DNA of 64,000 nt, taken from the NCBI RefSeq assembly GCF_004364285.1, contig NZ_SOBE01000002.1, positions 496,001 to 560,000 on the forward strand, written 5' to 3'. Position 1 is the stretch's first letter, and each line of letters opens with the position of its first letter. This DNA is from Frigoribacterium sp. PhB116 (GTDB lineage Bacteria > Actinomycetota > Actinomycetes > Actinomycetales > Microbacteriaceae). Of this stretch, positions 53,079 to 61,235 are shown in pieces. The translations under genes and the position numbers were made by a program. The notes under the pieces were generated by a model. That model was not told where the DNA came from. It searched no databases and saw only the letters and a program-made list of their open reading frames with translations.

Positions 53079-54398
53079 TCAGCCCTGCTGCAGCGCCTCG
53101 CGGATCGCGGCCACCCCGACGCGCACCTCGTCGAAGGTGGTGCTGAGCGGCGAGAGGCCGATGCGCAGGGCGTCGGGGCCGCGGAAGTCCGGCACCACCC
53201 CCTCCTGCCAGAGCGTCGCCACGACCTCGCGGAACCGCGGGTGCCGCACCGTCACGTGGCTGCCCCGGCGCTCGTGCTCGCGCGGCGTCGCCGTCGTGAC
53301 GCCGAGGGGCGCGAGCCAGGCGTCGACGAGGTCGAACGCGTAGTCGGTGAGCGCGAGCGACTTGTCGCGGATGGCCTCGAGCCCGGCCTCCTCGATCGCG
53401 TCGAGCATGTCCTGCATCGCGAGCATGCCGACGACGGGCGGGGTGCCGCTGATGAACTTGCGGATGCCGGTGTCGGGCACGTAGCCCTCGGCCATCGCGA
53501 ACACGTCGGCGGCGCCCATCCAGCCCTGGACCGGCTGCTCGAGCTCCGGCAGCAGGTCGGCGCGGGCGTAGAGGAACGCCGGCGCGCCCGGCCCGCCGTT
53601 CAGGTACTTGTAGGTGCAGCCGACGGCGACGTCGACGCCCCACGCGTCGAGCTCGGTCGGCACGACGCCGACGGAGTGGCAGAGGTCGGCGACGAGCAGC
53701 GCCCCGGCCTCGTGCACGATCTCGGTGATCGCGGGCAGGTCGGCGAGGAACCCCGACCGGTACGACACGTGGTTGACGAGCACGACGGCGGTGTCGGGCC
53801 CGACCACGTCGCGGACCTGCTCGGGCGTCACCCCCCGGGTCTCGTCGACCGCGAGCCAGCGGACGGTCGCGCCGCGCTCGCGGGCGATCCCCTCGACGAC
53901 GAAGCGGTCGGTCGGGAACTGGTCGTCGTCGATGACGATCTCGTGCCGGCCGGGACGAGCCGCCAAGGAGGCGCGGATCGCCTTGTAGAGCAGCACCGTC
54001 GTCGAGTCGGCCACGACGGTCTGCCCCGGGGCCGCTCCGAGGGCGGCGGCGCCGATCCGGTCGCCGAGCTCGGTGGGGAGCTGCATCCAGCGCTCGTCCC
54101 ACGAGCGGATCAGGCGCGTGCCCCAGTCGCCGCGCACGAACGCGTCGAGACGGGCCGGCGTCGCCGCCATCGGCCGGCCGAGGGAGTTGCCGTCGAGGTA
54201 CGAGACCACGTCGCCCGCGGGCAGGAACAGGGCCGTGTGGTGCGCGAGCGGGTCGGCCGCGTCGCGCTGCGCACTCGCCAGCGGGTCGTCGAGCTCGGCC
54301 GGGTCGACGGGCGGGGCGGCCGGCCCGAACGAGGTGGTCGGGGTCGTCGAGGCAGGGGACGCCGAGGCGGCGGCGGGCGAGTCGGAGGCGGTGGTCAC
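53079..54398 (-). CDS. kynU: Kynureninase
   Basis: The 439-residue PLP enzyme cleaves kynurenine to anthranilate and alanine in tryptophan degradation. Features: LDGNSLGRP near the start, VVLVNHVSYRSGFLADLPAI, VADLCHSVGVVP, and the PLP lysine in AVGCTYKYLNGGPGAPAFLY; DFRGPDALRIGLSPL is the C-terminal signature. A 45-residue low-complexity N-terminal extension precedes the core. GTG 54398 overlaps the upstream amidohydrolase stop (GTGA). The stop is abutted by AGGAGGCGC (53067-53075, opposite strand). Confidence 0.95.
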   Translation of the reverse strand: MTTASDSPAAASASPASTTPTTSFGPAAPPVDPAELDDPLASAQRDAADPLAHHTALFLPAGDVVSYLDGNSLGRPMAATPARLDAFVRGDWGTRLIRSWDERWMQLPTELGDRIGAAALGAAPGQTVVADSTTVLLYKAIRASLAARPGRHEIVIDDDQFPTDRFVVEGIARERGATVRWLAVDETRGVTPEQVRDVVGPDTAVVLVNHVSYRSGFLADLPAITEIVHEAGALLVADLCHSVGVVPTELDAWGVDVAVGCTYKYLNGGPGAPAFLYARADLLPELEQPVQGWMGAADVFAMAEGYVPDTGIRKFISGTPPVVGMLAMQDMLDAIEEAGLEAIRDKSLALTDYAFDLVDAWLAPLGVTTATPREHERRGSHVTVRHPRFREVVATLWQEGVVPDFRGPDALRIGLSPLSTTFDEVRVGVAAIREALQQG

Positions 54399-55447
54399 GG
54401 GAGCAGCTCCTGCAGGGTCGAGGCGGTGAGGACGGAGGCGCGGGCCAGCCACGCGGGATCGTCGCGCTCGTCGTCCGGCGGCGGCTGGGGCACCCACGAC
54501 GCGCGCGGTGTCCAGTGTGCGCCGTCCTGCCCGGCGTCGAGCGAGTCGTCGCTGCCGAGTGCGGCGAGCAGCGCCTCGCGGCCGAGGCCGACGCGCTGCA
54601 GCGCCCGCAGCTCTCGCTCGTTCACCCCGACCGGCAGGTCGCCGTTGCCGAGGTCGGTGCCGTAGAGGACGTGGCCGCCCCGCTCGCGGAACCCGCGCAG
54701 GTTCGCGATCGCCACCTCCTGCGCCTCGTCTCCGCGGTGGATGTCGAGCGTGCTGATCCACGTGCCGTCGGCCGCGCGGTCGAGCAGGTCGTCGGGCAGC
54801 AGCTCGCTGAACGGGGTGTGCGCGAACCGGAGCAGTCCGGCGTCGAGCGCGCGGCCCACCTGCCCGGCACCCTGCACGTGCGCCACGGTCAGCAGCCCGA
54901 CCCGATCGGCCGCGACCGCGATCGACCGCAGCACGTCGTCGTCGAAGACGGGCCCGACGTCGCTGTTGAGGGTCAGCTTGACGACGGAGGCGCCGAGGTC
55001 GCGCATCCGCACGACGGCCCGCTCGGCGTCGGCGGCGTCGGCCACGACGACGGACGCGTCGCCCGGCGCCCAGCCCGCCCGCGACGGGTAGCCGCCGGGA
55101 GGGCAGAGCAGGCCGCCCGCGACCTGCACCTCGGGCCAGCCGGCGTCGACCCGGCCCCGTTCGGGCCAGAGCGCGGCGACGTCGGGGCTCCAGCCGAGGT
55201 CGAGCACGCGGCCGACGCCGCCCCGCACGAGCTGCTCGGGGTCGACCAGGCCGAGGTGCACGTGCGAGTCGGTGAAGGGCGAGAACAGCGCGCCGGGCAG
55301 GTGGGGCAGGTCGGCGTCCTCGCCGTGGCCGGGGTCGACCGCCCCGACGAGGTGGATCGCGGTCGGCGACACGCGCACGACGCTCGGGCCGTGCCACCTG
55401 CCCGACCAGACCCGGTCGACGGTGACGAGTCGCGCCTCCTGCTGCAT
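54395..55447 (-). CDS. Amidohydrolase-like protein coupled to kynU
   Basis: The 350-residue protein has an amidohydrolase-like metal centre: FTDSHVHLGLVDPEQ (HxH), VVKLTLNSDVGP (carboxylated Lys candidate), VAHVQGAGQ, FAHTPFSE and VLYGTDLGNGDLPVG (catalytic Asp). The start is fixed by TACGGT six bases before ATG 55447. Its stop overlaps the kynureninase start, so the two act together. Because the classical formylkynurenine formamidase (KynB) is absent here, this enzyme could hydrolyse N-formylkynurenine; that is inference from coupling only. Confidence 0.85.
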   Translation of the reverse strand: MQQEARLVTVDRVWSGRWHGPSVVRVSPTAIHLVGAVDPGHGEDADLPHLPGALFSPFTDSHVHLGLVDPEQLVRGGVGRVLDLGWSPDVAALWPERGRVDAGWPEVQVAGGLLCPPGGYPSRAGWAPGDASVVVADAADAERAVVRMRDLGASVVKLTLNSDVGPVFDDDVLRSIAVAADRVGLLTVAHVQGAGQVGRALDAGLLRFAHTPFSELLPDDLLDRAADGTWISTLDIHRGDEAQEVAIANLRGFRERGGHVLYGTDLGNGDLPVGVNERELRALQRVGLGREALLAALGSDDSLDAGQDGAHWTPRASWVPQPPPDDERDDPAWLARASVLTASTLQELLP

Positions 55448-55470
55448 GCCCCCACCGTAGGGCCGGCGGG

Positions 55471-56244
55471 TCAGCCCGGCAGCACCGCCCGGCTGGCCCG
55501 GGTCACGTACGGCAGGCGGATGAGGTCAGCTCGGCGGGTGTCCGGGTGCGTGTCGAGCAGCTGGCCGACGTCGCGGAGCACCTGGGCGCGGTCGTCCTCG
55601 GGCAGCGTGATGACGTAGCTGCGCGACGCGATCATGGCGAGCAGCTCGTCGCGGCCGAGCTCGTGCACCCACGGGAAGTCGCGACGCTCGATCGGGGCGA
55701 AGGGCTCGCCGACCGTCGGGGCGTCGGACGACATGTCGCGCTCGGCGGGGGAGTGCATCACCTGCGACAGCTCGGCCAGCCACGGCACGGTCTCGTCGCG
55801 GATGTTCCAGAGCAGGCCGAGCGTGCCGCCCGGACGCAGCACCCGGGCGACCTCGGGAACGGCAGCCCGCGGGTCGACCCAGTGCCAGGCCTGGGCCACG
55901 AAGACCGCGTCGACCGACGAGTCGTCGAGCGGCATCGACTCCGCCGACCCGGGGAGCGACCGGGCCTCGGGCACGGCCTGTTCGAGCACGGAGCGCATGC
56001 CCTCGCTGGGCTCGACGGCGGTGACCTGCTCGGCACGCGGCACGAGGACGCGGGTGAGCTTGCCGGTGCCCGCGCCGAGGTCGACGACGTGCCGTGCGCC
56101 CTGCGGCAGCAGCCACTCGACGGCGTCGACGGGGTAGGAGGGGCGGCCGCGTTCGTAGACGTCCGCCGCCTGGCCGAACGAGGAGGCGAGGGTGCTGAGG
56201 GGGTCGGCCGGATCGGGGCCGTGCGCGTGCGTGGTCGGGTTCAC
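55471..56244 (-). CDS. Class I SAM-dependent methyltransferase (Methyltransf_11)
   Basis: The 257-residue enzyme has motif I HVVDLGAGTGKLTRVLVPRA (about 50-70), the acidic SAM-ribose residue in VTAVEPSEGM, motif II VDAVFVAQAWHWVD and motif III LRPGGTLGLLWN. It belongs to the small-molecule methyltransferases of unknown substrate common in actinobacteria. GTG 56244 has GACAGT six bases upstream, so a leaderless start. It is divergent from the FMN reductase gene. Confidence 0.92.
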   Translation of the reverse strand: MNPTTHAHGPDPADPLSTLASSFGQAADVYERGRPSYPVDAVEWLLPQGARHVVDLGAGTGKLTRVLVPRAEQVTAVEPSEGMRSVLEQAVPEARSLPGSAESMPLDDSSVDAVFVAQAWHWVDPRAAVPEVARVLRPGGTLGLLWNIRDETVPWLAELSQVMHSPAERDMSSDAPTVGEPFAPIERRDFPWVHELGRDELLAMIASRSYVITLPEDDRAQVLRDVGQLLDTHPDTRRADLIRLPYVTRASRAVLPG

Positions 56245-56315
56245 GCGACCACTGTCGCATGACTCACGGCGTCACACGGCTTCGTTACGCGCCGTCTCCG
56301 GAGCACCATGGCTGC

Positions 56316-56975
56316 ATGACGCAGACACCTCCGCAGCCGCTCCGTGTCGTCGCCGTGTCGGGCACGCTGAGCTCGCCCTCGAAGACGGACGCGCTCGTCG
56401 ACGCCGTCCTCGACGAGCTCGCCCTCGTGCTGCCGATCGAGCGGCACGTGATCCGGGTGAGCGAGCTCGGGCCGCTCTTCGCCGGCGCGCTGACCCGGGA
56501 CCAGCTCGACGAACGGGTCGAGCGCGAGCTCCGTGCCGTCGAGGGCGCCGACCTGCTGATCGCGGCCTCGCCGGTCTACCGCGCCTCCTTCACGGGGCTC
56601 TTCAAGCACTTCTTCGACTTCGTCGAGCAGTACGCGCTGGTCGACGTGCCGGTGCTGCTCGCGGCGACGGGCGGCAGCGAGCGGCACGCGCTGATCCTCG
56701 AGCACTCGCTGCGGCCGCTGTTCGGCTTCTTCCAGGCACTGACGCTGCCCCTCGGCGTCTACGCGCACGCCAGCGACTTCACCGATCGCCGCGTGACGGC
56801 GCCGCTGCTGCAGGAGCGCATCCGGGCCGCCATCGCCCGGGGCCTGCCCCTGATCCGGTCGAGCGTCGACGAGAAGCGTCGCATCGAGCGTGCGGTCAGC
56901 GGCGAGGTCGACGGGCTCGACGCACTGCCGACGCCGACCGCTCACGACGCGGCGCCGGTCCGGCTCTACAGCTGA
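56316..56975 (+). CDS. NADPH-dependent FMN reductase (MsuE-like)
   Basis: The 219-residue flavodoxin-fold reductase has the FMN phosphate motif VVAVSGTLSSPSKTDALVDA (about 10-29), the PVYRASFTGLFKHFFD motif and LLAATGGSERHAL. It supplies FMNH2 to two-component monooxygenases, in this branch often alkanesulfonate monooxygenases (MsuE). No such monooxygenase is in the window. ATG 56316 is consistent with family length; an ATG five codons upstream is out of frame. Confidence 0.9.
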   Translation: MTQTPPQPLRVVAVSGTLSSPSKTDALVDAVLDELALVLPIERHVIRVSELGPLFAGALTRDQLDERVERELRAVEGADLLIAASPVYRASFTGLFKHFFDFVEQYALVDVPVLLAATGGSERHALILEHSLRPLFGFFQALTLPLGVYAHASDFTDRRVTAPLLQERIRAAIARGLPLIRSSVDEKRRIERAVSGEVDGLDALPTPTAHDAAPVRLYS

Positions 56976-57026
56976 CGGCCCGCTCTGGGGGAGGTGGCCC
57001 TCGGCATCGTGTGCTTAGGGTGGAGC

Positions 57027-57449
57027 GTGCCTGACGAGACCCCGACTCCCGAGACCACGCCCCGCGACGTCGCCGTCGCCCGCGCCGAGATCCGCGACGA
57101 CGAGGCCAAGCGCGTCATCGGCATGCTCGCTGCCGGCGAGCTGCCGAGCCGGGCCGCCCAGTGGGTCGCCGACGGGATCGACGACGACGCGGCACGTGAG
57201 CTCGCCGCCGCGACCGGGCGCACCGAGGAGGAGCGGGTCGGCCTCCTGGAGCGCCTCGCCGCCGCCCAGGGCCTCGGCTTCCCGACCGCGCGCGAGGCCC
57301 GCGCGCACCACGGCCAGAGCGTGATCGCGTCGATGACCGCGTCGTCCGCGGCGGGCGACTCGCTGTCGTTCTCGAACTCGTTCAGCGACACGATCGAGGA
57401 GTCGGTGCGCGACTCGATCTCACGGCTGTTCCCGCGTCGCAAGAAGTAG
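57027..57449 (+). CDS. Conserved-type hypothetical protein (140 aa)
   Basis: The 140-residue protein is acidic and mostly helical: a helix-rich centre (AKRVIGMLAAGELPSRAAQW and ARELAAATGRTEEERVGLLE), a Ser-rich stretch (SLSFSNSFSDTIEE), and a basic end (RLFPRRKK). No domain is recognised. TAGGGT lies five bases before GTG 57027, a leaderless-type start. It ends before the arabinofuranosidase terminator in a convergent arrangement. Confidence 0.7.
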   Translation: MPDETPTPETTPRDVAVARAEIRDDEAKRVIGMLAAGELPSRAAQWVADGIDDDAARELAAATGRTEEERVGLLERLAAAQGLGFPTAREARAHHGQSVIASMTASSAAGDSLSFSNSFSDTIEESVRDSISRLFPRRKK

Positions 57450-57524
57450 GGCCGGGGGCCGTCCCCCGAAGCGAGACAGATCGGCGTCCCGAGCGTTCGT
57501 GAACGCTGATGCTGCGGCTCTCGA

Positions 57525-57562
57525 CGGAAGGACCCCTCTCAAATTCGAGAGGGATCCTTCCG
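57525..57562. terminator. Terminator hairpin after arabinofuranosidase gene
   Basis: CGGAAGGACCCCTCTC (57525-57540) pairs with 57547-57562 with one mismatch and an AAATTC loop. A smaller AGCGTTC/GAACGCT hairpin lies at 57492-57507 and GGGGGCCGTCCCCC nearby (57455-57468). They fill the gap between convergent genes. Confidence 0.8.
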
Positions 57563-57571
57563 CTGCACGGC

Positions 57572-59107
57572 TCAGGCCTTCGCGACCTCGAGCTCGACGA
57601 CGGCCCACGACAGGGCCGGCAGGGTCAGGCGGACGCTGCCGCCGTCGACCGCGACGCCGTCGAGGGGCACGAGGCCGACCGCGTCCTGCGCCTGCTCGGT
57701 GTTGGCGGTGAAGCGGTCGCCGCCCTCCGGCACCGCCAGCACCTCGGAGCGGACGACCCGGGCGTCCGCGAAGCCGCGGAGGACGAGCTCGACGTCCGCC
57801 GCCTCCTCGAGTCCGCGGTTGGCGAGGAAGAACGCGATGCGCCCCGTCTCCTCGTCCCACGTCGAGCTGACGTCGACGAGGTCGGCGTCGCCGTACTTCG
57901 GGGTGTCGATCTTGTCGCTGGTGACCTGCGTGCGGAGGATCTCGCCCTGGGCCAGCGCCGCCATGCGGGCGAACGGCCAGAAGATCGTCTGGCGCCAGGC
58001 CGGCCCGCCCTGCTCGCTGCGGATCGGGGCGATCACGTTGACGAGCTGGGCCTGGTTGGCGATCTTGACCCTGTCGCCGTGGCGCAGCAGCGAGTTGAGG
58101 AACGTGCCGACGACGACCGCGTCGGTGACGTTGTACTGGTCCTCGATGAGGCGCGGGTGCTCGACCCAGCCCTTCGAGACGTTGTGCGGCTGGTCGTCGG
58201 TGTCGAGGCCCGTCTGGTACCAGACGTTCCACTCGTCGAACGAGATGTGCACCTGCTTGTCGTGCTTGCCCGCGGCCTTGACGCCGTCGATCGTCGAGAC
58301 GACCTCCTCGATGAAGGCGTCCATGTCGACCGCCGTCGCGAGGAAGCTCGTCGCGTCGCCGTCGTGCTCCTGGTAGTAGGCGTGCATCGAGACGTAGTCG
58401 ACCTCGTCGTAGGCGTGGGTGAGCACCTCGTGCTCCCACGTGCCGAAGGTCGGCATGCCGCGGCCCGAGCTGCCGACCGCGACGAGCTCGATGCTCGGGT
58501 CGACGAACTTCATCGCCTTGGCGGCCTCCTGGGCGAGGCGGCCGTACTCGGTGGCCGTCTTGTGCCCGATCTGCCAGGGGCCGTCGAGCTCGTTGCCGAG
58601 GCACCAGAGCTTGATGTCGAACGGGTCGGCCGCGCCGTTGGCGATGCGGCGGTCGCTGAGGGCCGTGCCGCCGGGGTGGTTGGCGTACTCGACGAGCTCG
58701 CGGGCCGCGTCGACGCCGCGGGTGCCGAGGTTGACGGCCTCCATCACCTCGACCTCGGCGAGCTTCGACCACTCGACGAACTCGTGCAGGCCGAACGCGT
58801 TCGACTCGACGGTGTGCCACGCGCCGTCGAGGCGGCGGGGGCGCTGGTCGACCGGCCCGACGCCGTCCTCCCAGTTGTAGCCGGAGACGAAGTTGCCGCC
58901 GGGGTAGCGGACGACGGTCGCGCCGAGCTCCTTGGTGAGGGCGAGGACGTCGCGACGGAAGCCTTTCTCGTCGGCGGTCTCGTGGCCGGGCTCGTAGATG
59001 CCGGTGTACACGCACCGGCCCATGTGCTCGACGAACGAGCCGAACAGGCGGCGCGGCACGGTGCCGATCGTGAACTCGCGGTCGACGGTGATGCGGGCGG
59101 TGGTCAT
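57572..59107 (-). CDS. abfA: Alpha-L-arabinofuranosidase, GH51
   Basis: The 511-residue intracellular enzyme releases arabinose from arabinoxylan or arabinan oligosaccharides. GH51 features: RLFGSFVEHMGRCVYTGIYE, VVRYPGGNFVSGYNWEDGVG, acid/base Glu in KLWCLGNELDGPWQIGHK and nucleophile Glu in VHISFDEWNVWYQTG; the C-terminal beta domain starts near 380. No signal peptide. ATG 59107 has SD AGGAGAACC. It is the last gene of the arabinoside uptake cluster. Confidence 0.96.
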   Translation of the reverse strand: MTTARITVDREFTIGTVPRRLFGSFVEHMGRCVYTGIYEPGHETADEKGFRRDVLALTKELGATVVRYPGGNFVSGYNWEDGVGPVDQRPRRLDGAWHTVESNAFGLHEFVEWSKLAEVEVMEAVNLGTRGVDAARELVEYANHPGGTALSDRRIANGAADPFDIKLWCLGNELDGPWQIGHKTATEYGRLAQEAAKAMKFVDPSIELVAVGSSGRGMPTFGTWEHEVLTHAYDEVDYVSMHAYYQEHDGDATSFLATAVDMDAFIEEVVSTIDGVKAAGKHDKQVHISFDEWNVWYQTGLDTDDQPHNVSKGWVEHPRLIEDQYNVTDAVVVGTFLNSLLRHGDRVKIANQAQLVNVIAPIRSEQGGPAWRQTIFWPFARMAALAQGEILRTQVTSDKIDTPKYGDADLVDVSSTWDEETGRIAFFLANRGLEEAADVELVLRGFADARVVRSEVLAVPEGGDRFTANTEQAQDAVGLVPLDGVAVDGGSVRLTLPALSWAVVELEVAKA

Positions 59108-59173
59108 GGTTCTCCTAGGTAGAGGGGGAGCGGCGTGCTGGCGGGTGGTCGGTCGGTCAGGAGGTGCGGATCG

Positions 59174-59224
59174 AGGAGGCGCGGCGTGCGCCCCGAGGAG
59201 GCGCCGGCCGCGCAGAGGAGGCGC
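59174..59224 (+). repeat. Three regularly spaced AGGAGGCGC nonamers
   Basis: AGGAGGCGC occurs at 59174-59182, 59196-59204 and 59216-59224, spaced 22 and 20 bases (about two helical turns), in the 123-base gap between the permease stop and the arabinofuranosidase start. All three are on the plus strand, antisense to the operon, so they are not ribosome-binding sites. Confidence 0.85.
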
Positions 59225-59230
59225 TGGTCG

Positions 59231-60178
59231 CTACTGCCCCCCGAAGCCGGTGGTCGAGATGCCCTTGATGATCTGCCGCTGGAAGAACAGGAACACCAGG
59301 ATGAGCGGGAGCGCCGCCAAGATCGCCGCGGCCATGTTCTGCGCGTACTGGATGCCGTACGCGCTCTTGATGGTCTGCAGCCCGACGGGCAGCGTGAGCA
59401 GCGACGCGTCGTTCGTCACGATGAAGGGCCAGAGGAAGTTGTTCCAGGCTCCGATGAACACGAAGATCGACACCGCGCCGAGGATGGGCCGCGACAGGGG
59501 CAGCAGGATCGTGAAGAAGACCCGGATGCGCCCGGCGCCGTCGACGCGGGCCGCGTCCTCGAGCTCGATCGGCACCTGGTCGAAGAACTTCTTGAGCACG
59601 AACACCATGGCGGGCGCGATGGCCTGCGGAAGGATGATGCCCCAGTACGTGTCGACCATGTCGAAGGCGAGCATCTGGTAGAACAGCGGCACGATCAGAA
59701 CCTGCGGCGGGACGATGATCGACGCGATCGTCGCCACGTAGAGCCACTTCTTGCCGCGGAAGTCGAGCCGCGAGAACGCGTAGGCCACGAGGGCCGACGT
59801 CGCCACGACGATCAGCGTGATGGCGATCGACGTGAGCAGGCTGTTGAAGAGCCAGGTGGGGATGTTCCCCTGCTCGAGGATCGCCCGGTAGGCCTGCAGC
59901 GTGAAGCCGCCCGCGGGCAGCCAGGTCTGGGGCGTCGCCGCGGCGTCGGCCTCGCTCTTGAACGACGTGGCCAGCGACCAGAGGAACGGCAGCAGCCACA
60001 GCACGGCCAGCACGACGAGGACGACGATGCTGAGGACGCCCATGACGCCGAAGCGCTGCTTGCCGGGTGCGTGGCCGTGGCTGCCGCCTCCTCGGCTCGC
60101 GCCTCGGCCGCGCTCGGCGGTGGGGGCTCGGAGGTCGCCGCCGGGCGCTGCGGCGGGGGCGACGGCAGGTGCGGTCAT
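59231..60178 (-). CDS. ABC sugar permease, MalG type (arabinoside module)
   Basis: The 315-residue permease has six TM helices (first: VLSIVVLVVLAVLWLLPFLW) and the EAA loop PIELEDAARVDGAGRIRVFF. The N-terminal 45 residues are a Gly/Ala/Arg-rich disordered stretch. ATG 60178 overlaps the stop of the MalF-type permease gene (ATGA). As in the galactoside module, no ATPase gene is present. The substrate is inferred from the adjacent GH51 enzyme. Confidence 0.94.
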   Translation of the reverse strand: MTAPAVAPAAAPGGDLRAPTAERGRGASRGGGSHGHAPGKQRFGVMGVLSIVVLVVLAVLWLLPFLWSLATSFKSEADAAATPQTWLPAGGFTLQAYRAILEQGNIPTWLFNSLLTSIAITLIVVATSALVAYAFSRLDFRGKKWLYVATIASIIVPPQVLIVPLFYQMLAFDMVDTYWGIILPQAIAPAMVFVLKKFFDQVPIELEDAARVDGAGRIRVFFTILLPLSRPILGAVSIFVFIGAWNNFLWPFIVTNDASLLTLPVGLQTIKSAYGIQYAQNMAAAILAALPLILVFLFFQRQIIKGISTTGFGGQ

Positions 60179-61170
60179 CGCTGGGCTCCCTTGCGGTTGC
60201 GGGCCGTGATCGAGAACTGGGCGACCGAGATGACCACGATCACGGCGAAGAAGATGTACGAGATGGCGCTGGAGTAGCCGAAGCGGTAGCCGGTGAAGCC
60301 CGACTCGAAGATGTACTGGACGGTGGAGCGCGTGGTGCCCGCCGGCCCGCCGTTGGTCATCTGGTAGATCTGGTCGAAGACCTTGAGCGACGCGAGCACC
60401 TGCAGGATGACGATCAGGCCGGTGGTCGGGCCGAGCTGCGGGATCGTGATCGACCAGAGCGAGCGCCAGCGGCCGGCGCCGTCGAGCGAGGCCGCCTCGT
60501 ACTGCTGGTCGGGGATGTTCTGCAGGGCCGCGAGGTACAGCAGGAAGTTGAAGCCGACCGTCCACCAGACCGTCGTGGCGACGACGGCGATCATGGCCGT
60601 GTCCGGGTCCTGCAGCCAGGCGGGCTGCGGCAGCCCGAGGGTGGCCAGCACGTTGTTGATCGGGCCGAGCGTCGGGCTGTACAGCTGGATCCAGAACAGC
60701 GACACGACGGTCGACGCCAGCAGGTACGGCAGGAAGAAGCTGAGCCGCCAGAGCCACTGGCCCGGCAGGCCCGTGTTGACCAGCAGCGCGAGCACGAGCG
60801 CCACCGCGACGAGCGGGATCGTGCTGAGGATCGTGAACCAGAACGTGTTGAGCATCGAGCGCCACATGGCGCCGTCGGCGAAGGCCTCGGCGTAGTTGGC
60901 GACGCCGATCAGCTCGCCGCCCTGGCCCGTGAGGCTCTGCCCGGTGAAGCTCAGGTACAGGCCGTGCAGGAGGGGCCACACGAGGAAGAGGGCGAACAGG
61001 ATCGTGAACGGGGCGGCGAAGCCCCAGCCGATGCGGTTCTCCTTGTGGGCGCCGGGGCGCAGGCGGGTGGTCGTCCCGCCGCCGGTGCCGCCGGCGCGGG
61101 CGCGCCTGCCGGCGGTGGCAGGGCTCCGGTCGGCGGGGGCCGCCGGGGTCGTGACCGTCGTGGTCGTCAC
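60175..61170 (-). CDS. ABC sugar permease, MalF type (arabinoside module)
   Basis: The 331-residue permease has six TM helices (first: IGWGFAAPFTILFALFLVWP) and the EAA loop QQYEAASLDGAGRWRSLWSI followed by QLGPTTGLIVILQVLASLKV. The 45-residue N-terminus is Thr/Pro/Arg-rich. GTG 61170 is chosen by length and has SD GAAGGAG. It lies 65 bases downstream of the binding-protein gene and overlaps the next permease gene. Confidence 0.94.
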   Translation of the reverse strand: MTTTTVTTPAAPADRSPATAGRRARAGGTGGGTTTRLRPGAHKENRIGWGFAAPFTILFALFLVWPLLHGLYLSFTGQSLTGQGGELIGVANYAEAFADGAMWRSMLNTFWFTILSTIPLVAVALVLALLVNTGLPGQWLWRLSFFLPYLLASTVVSLFWIQLYSPTLGPINNVLATLGLPQPAWLQDPDTAMIAVVATTVWWTVGFNFLLYLAALQNIPDQQYEAASLDGAGRWRSLWSITIPQLGPTTGLIVILQVLASLKVFDQIYQMTNGGPAGTTRSTVQYIFESGFTGYRFGYSSAISYIFFAVIVVISVAQFSITARNRKGAQR

Positions 61171-61235
61171 AGATCGACTCCTTCGTCGTCGTGCAGGGCT
61201 GGGTCGTCAGGGAGGGGGAGGAGGAGCTGCTCGGC

